Source: Lacihabitans soyangensis
Lineage (GTDB): Bacteria; Bacteroidota; Bacteroidia; Cytophagales; Spirosomataceae
Direction: 5' to 3'
Length of the DNA stretch: 64,000 nucleotides
NCBI RefSeq assembly: GCF_024343775.1
Contig: NZ_RJUF01000177.1
Location: 44,530-108,529 of the forward strand
The notes beneath the pieces are model-generated. The model was not told where the DNA came from, did not search any database, and saw only the letters and a list, made by a program, of their open reading frames with translations. Positions within the stretch are counted from its first letter, which is position 1; each line of letters begins with the position of its first letter. The position numbers and the translations under genes were made by a program. Shown here piece after piece: positions 34,874 to 43,341 of this stretch.

Positions 34874-35782
34874 TTAAAAACATAAACTAGCAGCACCCAA
34901 AAGACCAGCGTCGTTGGCCAATGTTGCTCTTTTTATGTCCAGCGTTTTCATATAATAAGGTGTTAGCCAATATTTTAATTGACGATTTACAGCAGGCATA
35001 ATATATTCAAACGATGCCGATAAACCACCTCCAATAAGAATGGTGGTGATGTCAAGAATTCTAATCATTGATACCAATCCGTCACCCAACAAAGTTCCTA
35101 CAACGTCGAATATTTGAAGTGCAAGTACATCACCATCAGAAGCAGCGGCTACCAATCCTGTGGTAGAAATAGAGCCGTCACTTGGAAGTCTTGTTTCTCC
35201 TTTAAACTCAGCACGCATTTTGTTGGCTAGGTCCAAAAGCTCGTTTTTGCCTATGTTTCTTTCTAAAACCTTGCCGTTTATTGATGGCATGTGACCAGGC
35301 TCCATGGCATTACCGCCACCGCCTTTAAACACCAGTTTGTCTATGATGGCTGCACCGCCTACGCCTGTACCAAGTGTTACAAATATATAATCTTCAGGTA
35401 GTTTTTCTTCTCCAAAATAATATTCGCCTAAGGCTGCAGCATTGGCATCATTTTCCAAGAAAAAATCATGCTCGGGGAAACGTTTTTTCAAAAGCGGAAT
35501 AATGGGAGTACCGTCGGTTTCGGGTATGGCGGTTATTTCCATCAAGGTTGATCTGTCACGAGAAATAAGTCCAGGTACACCTATGCCTATTTTTTTAACC
35601 TCGGGGTTTTCTTTAAGTTGAACGGCTATGGCGTCACCCAAATTATCTACAAAATGACCTGTTGCCCTCCAAGAACCGGTGTCGTGGCTATAAAAGTTTG
35701 TAATATTTCCAGTTTCGGCATTCACAATGCCCATTTTAACATTTGTCCCACCAACGTCTATTCCCAAATATTCTGTAGCCAT
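34874..35782 (-). CDS. ROK family kinase (probable glucokinase) lacking the zinc-binding cysteines
   Basis: 302 residues. N-terminal phosphate-binding motif YLGIDVGGTNVKMGIV, then IGIGVPGLIS, the catalytic FLENDANAAALGEYYFGE with Asp in the base position, and FVTLGTGVGGAAII. A late TILIGGGLSA closes the adenosine site. The usual ROK motif GHxxV followed by CxCGxxGCxE is altered: the region reads GNAMEPGHMPSINGKVLER, keeping the His but with none of the cysteines. ATP-dependent phosphorylation of glucose or a related sugar is likely. Single gene. Confidence 0.88.
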   Translation of the reverse strand: MATEYLGIDVGGTNVKMGIVNAETGNITNFYSHDTGSWRATGHFVDNLGDAIAVQLKENPEVKKIGIGVPGLISRDRSTLMEITAIPETDGTPIIPLLKKRFPEHDFFLENDANAAALGEYYFGEEKLPEDYIFVTLGTGVGGAAIIDKLVFKGGGGNAMEPGHMPSINGKVLERNIGKNELLDLANKMRAEFKGETRLPSDGSISTTGLVAAASDGDVLALQIFDVVGTLLGDGLVSMIRILDITTILIGGGLSASFEYIMPAVNRQLKYWLTPYYMKTLDIKRATLANDAGLLGAASLCF

Positions 35783-35826
35783 CCCGATGATTTATAAAGT
35801 TTTCTGCAAATATAAATTAAAATAAA

Positions 35827-36429
35827 TTAATAATTAGGGAAGATGATCTCTTCTATTAATCCTAATATTTCTGTTTTGCCTGTTTTTCTTTCTGAAGAAC
35901 TTATAAAGTACTCGGGTAATATCTGCCAGGTTTCTGAAAGTGCACCCATAAAATCGGTAATGTTCTTCTGTCCTTCCATGGTTTTTACTTTGTCAGCTTT
36001 CGTGAAAACTAGCTTCAGAGGAACCCCGTTTTCACCTAATTTTTGTATAAATTCTAAGTCTTTTTTTTGTGGTGAAAGTCGGATATCTAACAAAACAAAG
36101 ACATACAGGAGGTTGGGTCTTTGGAGCAGATAGTCCCATGTCATTTTTTCCCATTTGGCTTTTTCTGAAACTGGTACTTTGGCGTAACCATAGCCAGGCA
36201 AATCCACCAGATGCCATTTGTTATCAATCAAAAAGTGATTGATAAGTTGGGTTTTTCCTGGAGTTGAGGATGTTTTTGCAAGGTTTTTAACACCGGTTAG
36301 CATATTAAGTAGGGAAGATTTGCCAACATTTGACCTTCCTATAAATGCTATTTCGGGCAGATCATCTTGAGGGCAATTCTCTACCCTAGAGGCACTTTTA
36401 TTAAACTTTGCTTCTTTTATTTGATACAT
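35827..36429 (-). CDS. engB: Ribosome biogenesis GTP-binding protein EngB (YihA/YsxC)
   Basis: 200 residues from the ATG at 36429. GTPase motifs are complete: G1 GRSNVGKSSL, G2 region SSTPGKTQLINHF, G3 VDLPGYGYAKV, G4 VFTKADK and G5 ISSSERKTG. EngB acts in large ribosomal subunit assembly and is usually essential. An alternative ATG at 36450 would overlap the end of the fur-type gene; the internal start MYQIKEAKFNKSA matches the family better. Probably transcribed with fur upstream. Confidence 0.95.
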   Translation of the reverse strand: MYQIKEAKFNKSASRVENCPQDDLPEIAFIGRSNVGKSSLLNMLTGVKNLAKTSSTPGKTQLINHFLIDNKWHLVDLPGYGYAKVPVSEKAKWEKMTWDYLLQRPNLLYVFVLLDIRLSPQKKDLEFIQKLGENGVPLKLVFTKADKVKTMEGQKNITDFMGALSETWQILPEYFISSSERKTGKTEILGLIEEIIFPNY

Positions 36430-36440
36430 TTTTGTTGTTT

Positions 36441-36857
36441 TTAATTGCATTTAGGGCAAGTACCTTGCACCAAAACGTTGATTTCTTTTCGTTGATAACC
36501 TTCTGGAAGAATGATTTCTGGAATCAGGAATTTTTCTAAACAGAAGGTTTCGTTGCATTCCGAACATTTGAAATGCACATGGTCGTGGTGGTGATGGCCC
36601 GAGGCACATTGGTCTTTGCAGAGGGCATATTTTACGCCGCCGTTGTCGTCCAAAATCTTATGAATAATGCCCTTGTCTAGAAATGTTTTGAGCGTGCGGT
36701 ATATGGTAACTCTATCAAAACCATCCGTGAGGTAGGTTTCTATATCGCCATGTGAAAGAGCTGATGATTTTTGAAGAAAACCATTCAGTATATTTTCACG
36801 GGTGTCGGTATGTCTGAGGTCATTTTGGCGTAATATGCCCAGTGCGTTATTTTCCAT
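36441..36857 (-). CDS. Fur family transcriptional regulator
   Basis: 138 residues. An N-terminal winged helix (GILRQNDLRHTDTRENILN, then SHGDIETYLTDGFDRVTIYRTL) is followed by a dimerisation and metal domain. HHHHDHVHFKCSECNETFC has the His-rich patch and first CxxC, and the C-terminal TCPKCN has the second CxxC of the structural zinc site. The regulatory metal (Fe, Zn, Mn, or peroxide sensing) cannot be told. It lies between the ABC exporter and engB with 1-12 base spacing, so these are likely co-transcribed. Confidence 0.92.
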   Translation of the reverse strand: MENNALGILRQNDLRHTDTRENILNGFLQKSSALSHGDIETYLTDGFDRVTIYRTLKTFLDKGIIHKILDDNGGVKYALCKDQCASGHHHHDHVHFKCSECNETFCLEKFLIPEIILPEGYQRKEINVLVQGTCPKCN

Positions 36858-36858
36858 T

Positions 36859-38673
36859 TTATCCCATTTCGTAAGAAACTACGTCAAACTGCATTTTTAC
36901 CAAATTTGCATAAATTCCCTCGTTTTTCAAAATCAAACTTTCGTGGGTGCCAGATTCGGCTATTTGGCCGTCTTTCAAAACATAAATTTGGTCGGCGTTG
37001 CGGATTGTGGCCAATCTATGAGCAATGATAATAGAAGTACGCCCTTTCATGAGTTCGTTTAGAGCATCTTGCACCAATTTCTCCGATTCTGAGTCCAAGG
37101 CACTAGTGGCTTCGTCTAGCAAAAGTATGGCTGGATCTTTTAATATCGCCCTCGCTATGGCTATTCTTTGTCTTTGTCCTCCAGAAAGTTTTATACCTCG
37201 GTCGCCCACTATGGTCTCGAATTTATCTGGAAATTTCTCAATAAACTCTAGGGCGTTGGCTTTTTGTGCTGCTTCTTCTACCTCTTTTAGGTTAGCTCCA
37301 GGATTTCCATAAGCTATGTTTTCGAATATTGTACCACCAAACAAAATTACTTCCTGTGGTACTATGGCTATGTTTTGACGTAAGAACGTGACATCTTGAT
37401 TTTTGATATTCTGGCCGTCGATGAGTATTTCGCCTTGAAAGTCAGGGTAGAATTTCATAAGCAACTGAACTATCGTTGACTTTCCAGCTCCTGAGTGCCC
37501 AACCAAAGCTATTTTTTTGCCTGCCTCAATTTCAAAATTTATACCTTTAAGAACCTCTACGTCTTTTCTAGAAGGATAACTGAATTTTACATTTTTGAAC
37601 GATATATTACCTTCAATAGGATTCAAAACCTTCTCTTTCTCTATATCTACTTCAGATTTTTCTTCCAAGATTTCTAATATTCTTTCTGAAGCTCCTACCG
37701 TACGTTGAAGTTGAGCATACAAGTCGCCAAGGCCACTCATAGATCCTCCGATGAATATGGTCAAGGTAAGAAATGTAATCAGGTCGGCTATCAGAATTTC
37801 TTTTTCTATGACCAGATTTCCACCAAACCATATCACTAACACTATTCCACCGAAAAGACCAATAATGAAAAAAGTGATAAATCCACCTCTGAGGGTAGCG
37901 GCTTTGAGTGCCAAAGTTACAGATTCCGCAACAGATTTTGAGAATCTTTTGGACTCCAGTTTTTCGTTGGTAAATGCCTTTACGATAGAAACGGATTGCA
38001 ATGACTCTTCCACTATGACGTTAGCTTCGGCTAACTTTTCTTGCACTTTTTTGGAGATAGATCTAATATATTTTCCAAAAACCAAAGCTGCTATCACGAT
38101 TATCGGGAAGGTGGCCAACATAAACAAGGTCAATTTCCAAGAAATATAAACCAACATAGCTATACCGATTACTAAAGTAGCCACTTGCCTGAAAAACTCT
38201 GCCAAAGTAGTGGAAAGCACGCTCTGAATAGCCGAAACGTCTGATGTAATACGGCTCATCAGGTCGCCTACACGGTTGTTTTCAAAAAACGATATGGGAG
38301 AAGTAATGAACTTATCGTAAACGATTTTACGAATATCGGCGGCTGTTTTTTCACTCACAATAGAGAAAAAATACACCCTAAAAAACGAAAAAATGCCTTG
38401 TGCCACCAAAATTAAAGCAAAAAATGCGGCTACTTGGTTGATGGTATACTGCGATTTTCCCTCCATGACTTTGGTCATTTCGCCTATCAATAGCGGAAAA
38501 ACCATGGTAGTTACCGTAGAAAATACCAAAAACAACATACCTATGATGTAAGTGTTTTTGTAAGGTAATGTAAATTTGAAAAGAGCAATCGCTTTTTTCA
38601 ATCCGTCTTTACTTAGTTTTTTTTTGTCTTCGGGTGCCAAATCTACTCCAGCACCATGTCTACCCTTCGCCAT
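36859..38673 (-). CDS. ABC exporter, fused permease and ATPase (MsbA-like)
   Basis: 604 residues. Six membrane helices (about residues 30-330) with the exporter loop FFENNRVGDLMSRITSDVSAIQ, followed by an ATPase domain with Walker A GHSGAGKSTIV, Q-loop VPQEVILFGG, signature LSGGQRQRIAIARAIL, Walker B ILLLDEATSALD and the switch His in IIIAHRL. It would act as a homodimer moving lipid, drug or peptide outward; MsbA-like lipid flipping is possible but unproven. Its ATG overlaps the gldB stop by one base. Confidence 0.92.
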   Translation of the reverse strand: MAKGRHGAGVDLAPEDKKKLSKDGLKKAIALFKFTLPYKNTYIIGMLFLVFSTVTTMVFPLLIGEMTKVMEGKSQYTINQVAAFFALILVAQGIFSFFRVYFFSIVSEKTAADIRKIVYDKFITSPISFFENNRVGDLMSRITSDVSAIQSVLSTTLAEFFRQVATLVIGIAMLVYISWKLTLFMLATFPIIVIAALVFGKYIRSISKKVQEKLAEANVIVEESLQSVSIVKAFTNEKLESKRFSKSVAESVTLALKAATLRGGFITFFIIGLFGGIVLVIWFGGNLVIEKEILIADLITFLTLTIFIGGSMSGLGDLYAQLQRTVGASERILEILEEKSEVDIEKEKVLNPIEGNISFKNVKFSYPSRKDVEVLKGINFEIEAGKKIALVGHSGAGKSTIVQLLMKFYPDFQGEILIDGQNIKNQDVTFLRQNIAIVPQEVILFGGTIFENIAYGNPGANLKEVEEAAQKANALEFIEKFPDKFETIVGDRGIKLSGGQRQRIAIARAILKDPAILLLDEATSALDSESEKLVQDALNELMKGRTSIIIAHRLATIRNADQIYVLKDGQIAESGTHESLILKNEGIYANLVKMQFDVVSYEMG

Positions 38674-39644
38674 TATTCTTTTTCTATCTGTCCTCTGTAT
38701 TTCGACTCCCTCAGGATGTCCCCTGGCTTGTCATTTGCCATTAATTCTTGAAACGTTACTTTGGGGTTTTCGGTTCGGTAACGCTGGATTATCCTCCAAC
38801 CCAGCCATTGTCCTATTCTGCCTGGGCATTTTGGGCCTATTTCTGGTACCGATGGTCTCTCTCCAAAATACTTCTCTTTGAGGTGTGGATTAGGATTGTA
38901 CAATAGATTTTTGTCTACCACATGGGCCCAAACCAAATCCTGTGCCTCCCAGGTTTCGGTGAGTTCTTGTTCTGAATACCCAATGATGAGCGAATCAGCC
39001 GTATTGGGCAATATTTCTTTTGTGAACTCTAAAGATTTTCCAAAAAACAGCATGTCAGCCAAGAAAGATTGGTCTTTAGGGTCGAGTTTGTTGTAAGAAT
39101 TGGATAAATATCTAACCACAGTCGGGACAATATATTCCTTGGCATATCTTTTCAATATGTAGTTGGGTTGGTCAGGTCTGTAAAGTGCTTTTGGGCCAAG
39201 AAATGATTCTAATGCAATGATTATCAAGGTATCAGAAACAAAAAGGTCATTTTCGAGGCCAGTAAATGTAGTGACAACTTTTGGCACTTTGAACTCTGGA
39301 TAATTAGATTTTATATTGGCAAAAGCACCTTCAAATTCCTTCTGAATGTCTTCCAACTCACCGAATTCTTTCTGGGTTTGGTCGTAGAGTTTGCGGGTTT
39401 CTGGGTGTGAAGCCAAATAGTACATGTGCGACACAAAGGCCGTATCATCTGGAAATATTCTGTAAAGCGACTTAACAATGTTTTCGTTGTTTTGGAGCAA
39501 AGTGAGCATTTCGGGTTGACTTTTTACCGCCATCAGCTCTCTTTCAAATCGTCGGATTTTTACTTCTACATCGGGTTTGTTTTCGCCGCAGGAGCTAAGA
39601 ATAACTGCAATAACTGCAATTATCAGTAGGAATTTAACACGCAT
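38673..39644 (-). CDS. gldB: GldB, gliding motility lipoprotein
   Basis: 323 residues from the ATG at 39644 (MRVKFLLIIAVIAVILSSC), chosen over the TTG at 39674 because it gives a direct lipoprotein signal with lipidated Cys. The mature protein shows VEVKIRRFERELMAV, LIIIALESFLGPKALYRP, AKEYIVPTVVRYL and PGRIGQWLGWRIIQRY, the block order of GldB. GldB is required for gliding in Flavobacterium; its biochemical role is unknown, though the fold resembles DUF2268 metalloprotease-like proteins. Coupled to the ABC exporter gene downstream. Confidence 0.9.
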   Translation of the reverse strand: MRVKFLLIIAVIAVILSSCGENKPDVEVKIRRFERELMAVKSQPEMLTLLQNNENIVKSLYRIFPDDTAFVSHMYYLASHPETRKLYDQTQKEFGELEDIQKEFEGAFANIKSNYPEFKVPKVVTTFTGLENDLFVSDTLIIIALESFLGPKALYRPDQPNYILKRYAKEYIVPTVVRYLSNSYNKLDPKDQSFLADMLFFGKSLEFTKEILPNTADSLIIGYSEQELTETWEAQDLVWAHVVDKNLLYNPNPHLKEKYFGERPSVPEIGPKCPGRIGQWLGWRIIQRYRTENPKVTFQELMANDKPGDILRESKYRGQIEKE

Positions 39645-39698
39645 TTTGTAAGATTTTTTGTAATCAAAACGCAAATTTAGCTATTTATTGTCTCAAAA

Positions 39699-40745
39699 TC
39701 ACTTGATATTCTGGTTTTCAACAGGTATTTGAGTTTTGACTAAACAAAGATATTCTATTCTCAAAGCCAACTCATGGATTTCTGACTTCCAGAAAATCTG
39801 TGACCACTGATTCTTAGCAATGAGTCGGGTGGCAGGGTTTTGAAAAGGTGCAAATGGAGCCCCAATGAACGAGTAAAATTGCTTTTCGGGGTTTAAATCT
39901 ACATCGATTTTATTTCTTTTTTCTCCAAATTTTAAAAGAGCCGTTTCCAAAAGCATTCTAAAAAGTACGCTTTTTTCTTTTGTCAATAAATCTTTCGAAA
40001 TACGAATCAGTTCTGGCTTTCTTTTATCCAGTTCGGGAAAGGAGAAATCGGCCATAAAACGTGCGTAGTGATAAATTATGAGTGCGGGATGTCCGTAATG
40101 CCGAGCTATATGGAATGGATTTTTGGTGATATCGTTTACAGAATTACTGATGAATTCCAGTGTGTTTTGGTCTGTTTGGTCAAGGAGTATTTGCTGCTTG
40201 AAAAACAAATACATCATATTCAGCAAAGCACAAACGTCTTGTTCTTTTGGCATATTTTTACCAAACCAAGTGCTGTAGATTTTGTCATTCTTTGACCCTC
40301 GATATTGGTCTGTAAATTCTGCCAAATGATTTTTTAGCCAAACAGTCTGTTCTTTGGAATAGTTTGATGCCAAATAAATAAGTGCAGTGTCGTCTATGTC
40401 GTCCGGAAGTCTGAAATGGTCAAATCTTCGCATGCATCGCCCGTTTGGGAAATGACCAGAAGGCTTGGTCTTGTAAAAATTGTAGGTCAGACGGCCGTCT
40501 TTGTTTTGATATTTCGCAAATTCGGCCTGTATTTGGGATTCTATTTTTTCAAAAATTACTTTTTGTTCTTTATTCAGATATCGAGAATTCTGTTGCAGGA
40601 TAAAAAGAGTGGAGGCTGAGGCAAAAATGTTGTCGTCGGCTCTTTTATAGCCCCAAAGGTCATTTTTTCGGACTGAAAAAGCGGAATTAGAGGCTTTGAC
40701 TTCGCTCATTTTTTTGGCAATTTCCGAAATTATTACGCTTATCAT
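39699..40745 (-). CDS. Unknown protein with DIDDTA motif, probable alpha/alpha toroid
   Basis: 348 residues, no signal peptide and no membrane helices. Almost entirely helical, with repeated amphipathic segments, consistent with an (alpha/alpha) barrel. Residues 113-121 read LPDDIDDTA, which contains the DxDDTA pattern of class II terpene cyclases (squalene-hopene cyclase, diterpene cyclases). Those enzymes are over 500 residues, so this is at most a single-barrel relative, or a chance match within another toroid enzyme family. Neighbours (gldB, DUF3127) give no functional hint. An internal ATG at residue 13 (MSEVKASNSAFS) is an alternative start. Confidence 0.65.
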   Translation of the reverse strand: MISVIISEIAKKMSEVKASNSAFSVRKNDLWGYKRADDNIFASASTLFILQQNSRYLNKEQKVIFEKIESQIQAEFAKYQNKDGRLTYNFYKTKPSGHFPNGRCMRRFDHFRLPDDIDDTALIYLASNYSKEQTVWLKNHLAEFTDQYRGSKNDKIYSTWFGKNMPKEQDVCALLNMMYLFFKQQILLDQTDQNTLEFISNSVNDITKNPFHIARHYGHPALIIYHYARFMADFSFPELDKRKPELIRISKDLLTKEKSVLFRMLLETALLKFGEKRNKIDVDLNPEKQFYSFIGAPFAPFQNPATRLIAKNQWSQIFWKSEIHELALRIEYLCLVKTQIPVENQNIK

Positions 40746-40768
40746 TTTTTAAACCTACTTATCGTTTT

Positions 40769-40776
40769 TATATTTG
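40769..40776 (+). promoter_or_regulatory. Bacteroidota -7 box (TATATTTG) before the DUF3127 gene
   Basis: A full match to TAnnTTTG, 30 bases before the ATG at 40807. It overlaps the non-ATG start of the longest open frame, which argues for the 40807 start. Confidence 0.5.
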
Positions 40777-40806
40777 TATAGAATTTATACAAAAATACAT
40801 AATACG

Positions 40807-41178
40807 ATGGAAGTTTCTGGAAATATCAAAGTAATAAACCCTGAGCAGCAAGTAAGCCCCACTTTTAAGAAAAGAGAATTGGTAGTAACTACCGAAGAGA
40901 CTTATCCTCAGCACATAATGATAGAGTTTACACAAGACAAATGTGATTTGTTGAACAGCTATGCAGTTGGTGATGCCGTGAAGGTGTCGATAAACCTCAG
41001 AGGAAGAGAGTGGCAAAGTCCGCAAGGCGAAACAAGATATTTCAATAGTATACAAGGTTGGAGAATAGAAAAAGAAAGCGGAGCTACTTCGGCACCTGCG
41101 GCTTCTACTTCTTCAGCACCAGCTACGCCAGCACCGATACCAGCTGCATTGGAAGGCGAAGACGATTTGCCGTTTTAA
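40807..41178 (+). CDS. DUF3127 OB-fold protein with SSB-like C-terminal tip
   Basis: 123 residues from the ATG at 40807 (MEVSGNIKVINPEQQ). The N-terminal 85 residues form the DUF3127 beta domain, with TFKKRELVVTTEETYPQHIMIEFTQDK cut here into its two halves TFKKRELVVTTEE and YPQHIMIEFTQ, and VKVSINLRGREW. A Ser/Ala/Pro linker follows (residues 97-115) and the protein ends EGEDDLPF. Domain, flexible linker and acidic tip copy the layout of single-stranded DNA-binding proteins, whose last residues (DDDIPF) recruit repair partners. It may bind nucleic acid or dock to SSB partners; inference only. Confidence 0.85.
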   Translation: MEVSGNIKVINPEQQVSPTFKKRELVVTTEETYPQHIMIEFTQDKCDLLNSYAVGDAVKVSINLRGREWQSPQGETRYFNSIQGWRIEKESGATSAPAASTSSAPATPAPIPAALEGEDDLPF

Positions 41179-41203
41179 TATTTAGAAAAGATATTTTTTT
41201 GAG

Positions 41204-41233
41204 AAAAGACATGCTGCGAAGTGTGTCTTTTTT
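41204..41233 (+). terminator. Terminator after the DUF3127 gene
   Basis: AAAAGACA and TGTCTTTT pair around a 12-base loop, followed by more T. It ends just before the convergent gene at 41235. Confidence 0.65.
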
Positions 41234-41234
41234 G

Positions 41235-42119
41235 TTAGTCAGTTAGTAAAATTTGAACAGCCAAAGAATGGTATTTTCCCTTGAAATTTTTATGATTGCT
41301 AGACCACGGTGATTGTTTTTGCCATTTAGAATTCTTCAAATAAGTCCATCCAAAGTTTTCTTTTTCGATATTTCCACCAAACCAAGGCGAATATTCAGTA
41401 CTTTTTATCTTTTCTTTTTTGCCTACTTCGTAGTATTCAGAGACAAATTTGTTTTGCTCAACAATTAACCACTCTGCTCCAACGAACAAGCCACTTTCTG
41501 GAAAACGGATATTTAAATTTTCTACATTGATTTCGGTGATTTTTTTGCCTTTCGCACAAGTTCCTACAATATTTTGATTGTAATAAAATTCGGATGGTTC
41601 GCCTTTATCGTTTGGTGTGTATAATCTTATGTTAAAGATTGAATTTTTTATTTCGCTTCGAGTAACAATTTTGATTGATTTTATAAATCTCGTGGTAGAA
41701 ATAGACTCGGTGTAAGGTATATACTTGGCGGTTATTTGCGGTAAACCACGATTGGCAAAAAATGCATCCACCTTTTTGCTGTTAAATTTTACTATCGATT
41801 TAGAATTTTTATTTCTCCTCGGTTTAACCAAAATCTCACCTAAATCAATAATCTGTTGTTCAAGAAAAATAGTTTCAGGAATTTTTTCAGCATTGATTTT
41901 TAGCATTTTATAGCCAACTGCTGAGAAAATCACAACATCATTGGTGTTTAAATTTGGCAAGGAAAATTCTCCTTTTTCATTGGCCGAAACTCCGATGTTT
42001 TGATTTTCAACCCCAATATTTACGAAGGAAATGGGTTCTTTGGTTTTAGAGTCTTTGACAGTGCCTATTATTTGAGCGAAGCTTAGCTGGTGGATAAATA
42101 ATAAAATGAGGATTCTCAT
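41235..42119 (-). CDS. Exported protein with carboxypeptidase-like regulatory domain
   Basis: 294 residues. A signal peptide (MRILILLFIHQLSFAQ) is followed by a CarboxypepD_reg-like beta-sandwich: IIGTVKDSKTKEPISFVNIG, GEFSLPNLNTNDVVIFSAVG. The remaining 190 residues are beta-rich without a barrel pattern (IVTRSEIKNSIFNIRLYTPN) and end LAVQILLTD. Such proteins are common in Bacteroidota as surface or periplasmic proteins of unknown role; no TonB plug follows, so it is not a transporter. Single gene. Confidence 0.8.
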   Translation of the reverse strand: MRILILLFIHQLSFAQIIGTVKDSKTKEPISFVNIGVENQNIGVSANEKGEFSLPNLNTNDVVIFSAVGYKMLKINAEKIPETIFLEQQIIDLGEILVKPRRNKNSKSIVKFNSKKVDAFFANRGLPQITAKYIPYTESISTTRFIKSIKIVTRSEIKNSIFNIRLYTPNDKGEPSEFYYNQNIVGTCAKGKKITEINVENLNIRFPESGLFVGAEWLIVEQNKFVSEYYEVGKKEKIKSTEYSPWFGGNIEKENFGWTYLKNSKWQKQSPWSSNHKNFKGKYHSLAVQILLTD

Positions 42120-42290
42120 TAATAAAGGTTTTTATGTGAATACTAAAATTACAAACGATTTTGGATTTAGGAAATTGCTTGTTTAAATTAAGTAGTGTCT
42201 CTTTGATGGTTATTTTTTTTATTGAAATTTGCTTAGACGCAATCGAATTATTAAAGTCACATTTTTCTTTAATTTTTTTTCTAATCAAAC

Positions 42291-42323
42291 AAAAAAGCCA
42301 ATGCTGTTCGCATTGGCTTTTTT
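42291..42323 (-). terminator. Terminator of tpiA
   Basis: AAAAAAGCCAATGC-TGTTC-GCATTGGCTTTTTT: perfect stem with T runs on both strands. It serves tpiA on the minus strand. Confidence 0.9.
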
Positions 42324-42370
42324 GCCGGCCTGACCTTCGGTCCTGACCAACTTCTAATATATCTTCTTTC

Positions 42371-43138
42371 TTACGCCGGAAACGACTTAGAGATATCTGT
42401 AAAGTCTCTTGACTTTAGCGATGCTCCGCCAACAAGGCCGCCGTCAACGTCGGGTTGAGAGAACAATTCTACGGCATTGCCTGCACCTACGCTACCACCA
42501 TAAAGGATCGAGATTTCGTCAGCCACTGTTTGTCCATATTTGCTTGCCAAGTGGTCACGCAATATTTTGTGCATTTCTTGTGCTTGTGCTGAAGAAGCCG
42601 TTACGCCCGTACCGATAGCCCAGATGGGTTCGTAAGCGATAACTACTTTTTGCAAAGCCTCAGCCGAAAGATGAAAAAGGCTGTTGGTCAATTGTCCACA
42701 AACAAAATCGAAGTGAATCCCTGCCTCACGCTGTGCCAAAGTTTCTCCACAACAGAATATCGGCGTTAAGCCTTCAGCCAAAATAGCGTCCACTTTTTCT
42801 GCTATAAATGCATCCGACTCACCAAAATACTCACGACGTTCTGAGTGTCCAATGATGACATATTTTACACCTACAGATTTCAACATCTGCACTGAAACCT
42901 CACCTGTGTAAGCACCAGAAGGTTTTGGGTGGCAGTTTTGAGCTGCTATTGATACTTTAGATGAATTCACTAATTTGGTAAAACTACTCAAATAAGGAAA
43001 CGGAACGCCCAGTATTACGTGAACATTCGGGTTGTTCATCTCGTCGTTTACCATATTTACCACTTCTGACAAAAGGATTTGGCCTTCTTCAAAAGTTTTG
43101 TTCATTTTCCAGTTACCAGCGGCGTATTTTTTTCTCAT
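42371..43138 (-). CDS. tpiA: Triose-phosphate isomerase
   Basis: 255 residues. TIM-barrel enzyme interconverting dihydroxyacetone phosphate and glyceraldehyde 3-phosphate in glycolysis. Lys11 in AAGNWKMNKT, the catalytic His in VIIGHSERREYFGE, Glu in VIAYEPIWAIGTG and the phosphate-gripping ISILYGGSVGAGNA and GGLVGGASL are all present. Monocistronic with its own terminator; not next to other glycolytic genes. Confidence 0.97.
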   Translation of the reverse strand: MRKKYAAGNWKMNKTFEEGQILLSEVVNMVNDEMNNPNVHVILGVPFPYLSSFTKLVNSSKVSIAAQNCHPKPSGAYTGEVSVQMLKSVGVKYVIIGHSERREYFGESDAFIAEKVDAILAEGLTPIFCCGETLAQREAGIHFDFVCGQLTNSLFHLSAEALQKVVIAYEPIWAIGTGVTASSAQAQEMHKILRDHLASKYGQTVADEISILYGGSVGAGNAVELFSQPDVDGGLVGGASLKSRDFTDISKSFPA

Positions 43139-43264
43139 TTTTTACTTTCGTTATATTTCAAAAATCGCACAAAGATAGCCTTTTAAGGCTAAAAAGGAAA
43201 ACAAGCGTTTTGAAAATGTTAGAAATTCGGGTTTTATCAGAAAGGCCTATGATTTTCTTGTTTT

Positions 43265-43280
43265 AATGTTTTTTAACATT
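43265..43280. promoter_or_regulatory. Inverted repeat AATGTT-TTTT-AACATT upstream of the Spy-like gene
   Basis: A perfect 6+6 bp repeat with a 4-base spacer, 62 bases before the Spy-like ATG. It may be an operator, but AT-rich repeats like this also arise by chance. Confidence 0.25.
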
Positions 43281-43341
43281 TAGATTCTAAACCTTATCGG
43301 AGCGAGTAGGTCAAAGCCATATAACAAATAAAAAAACAATT

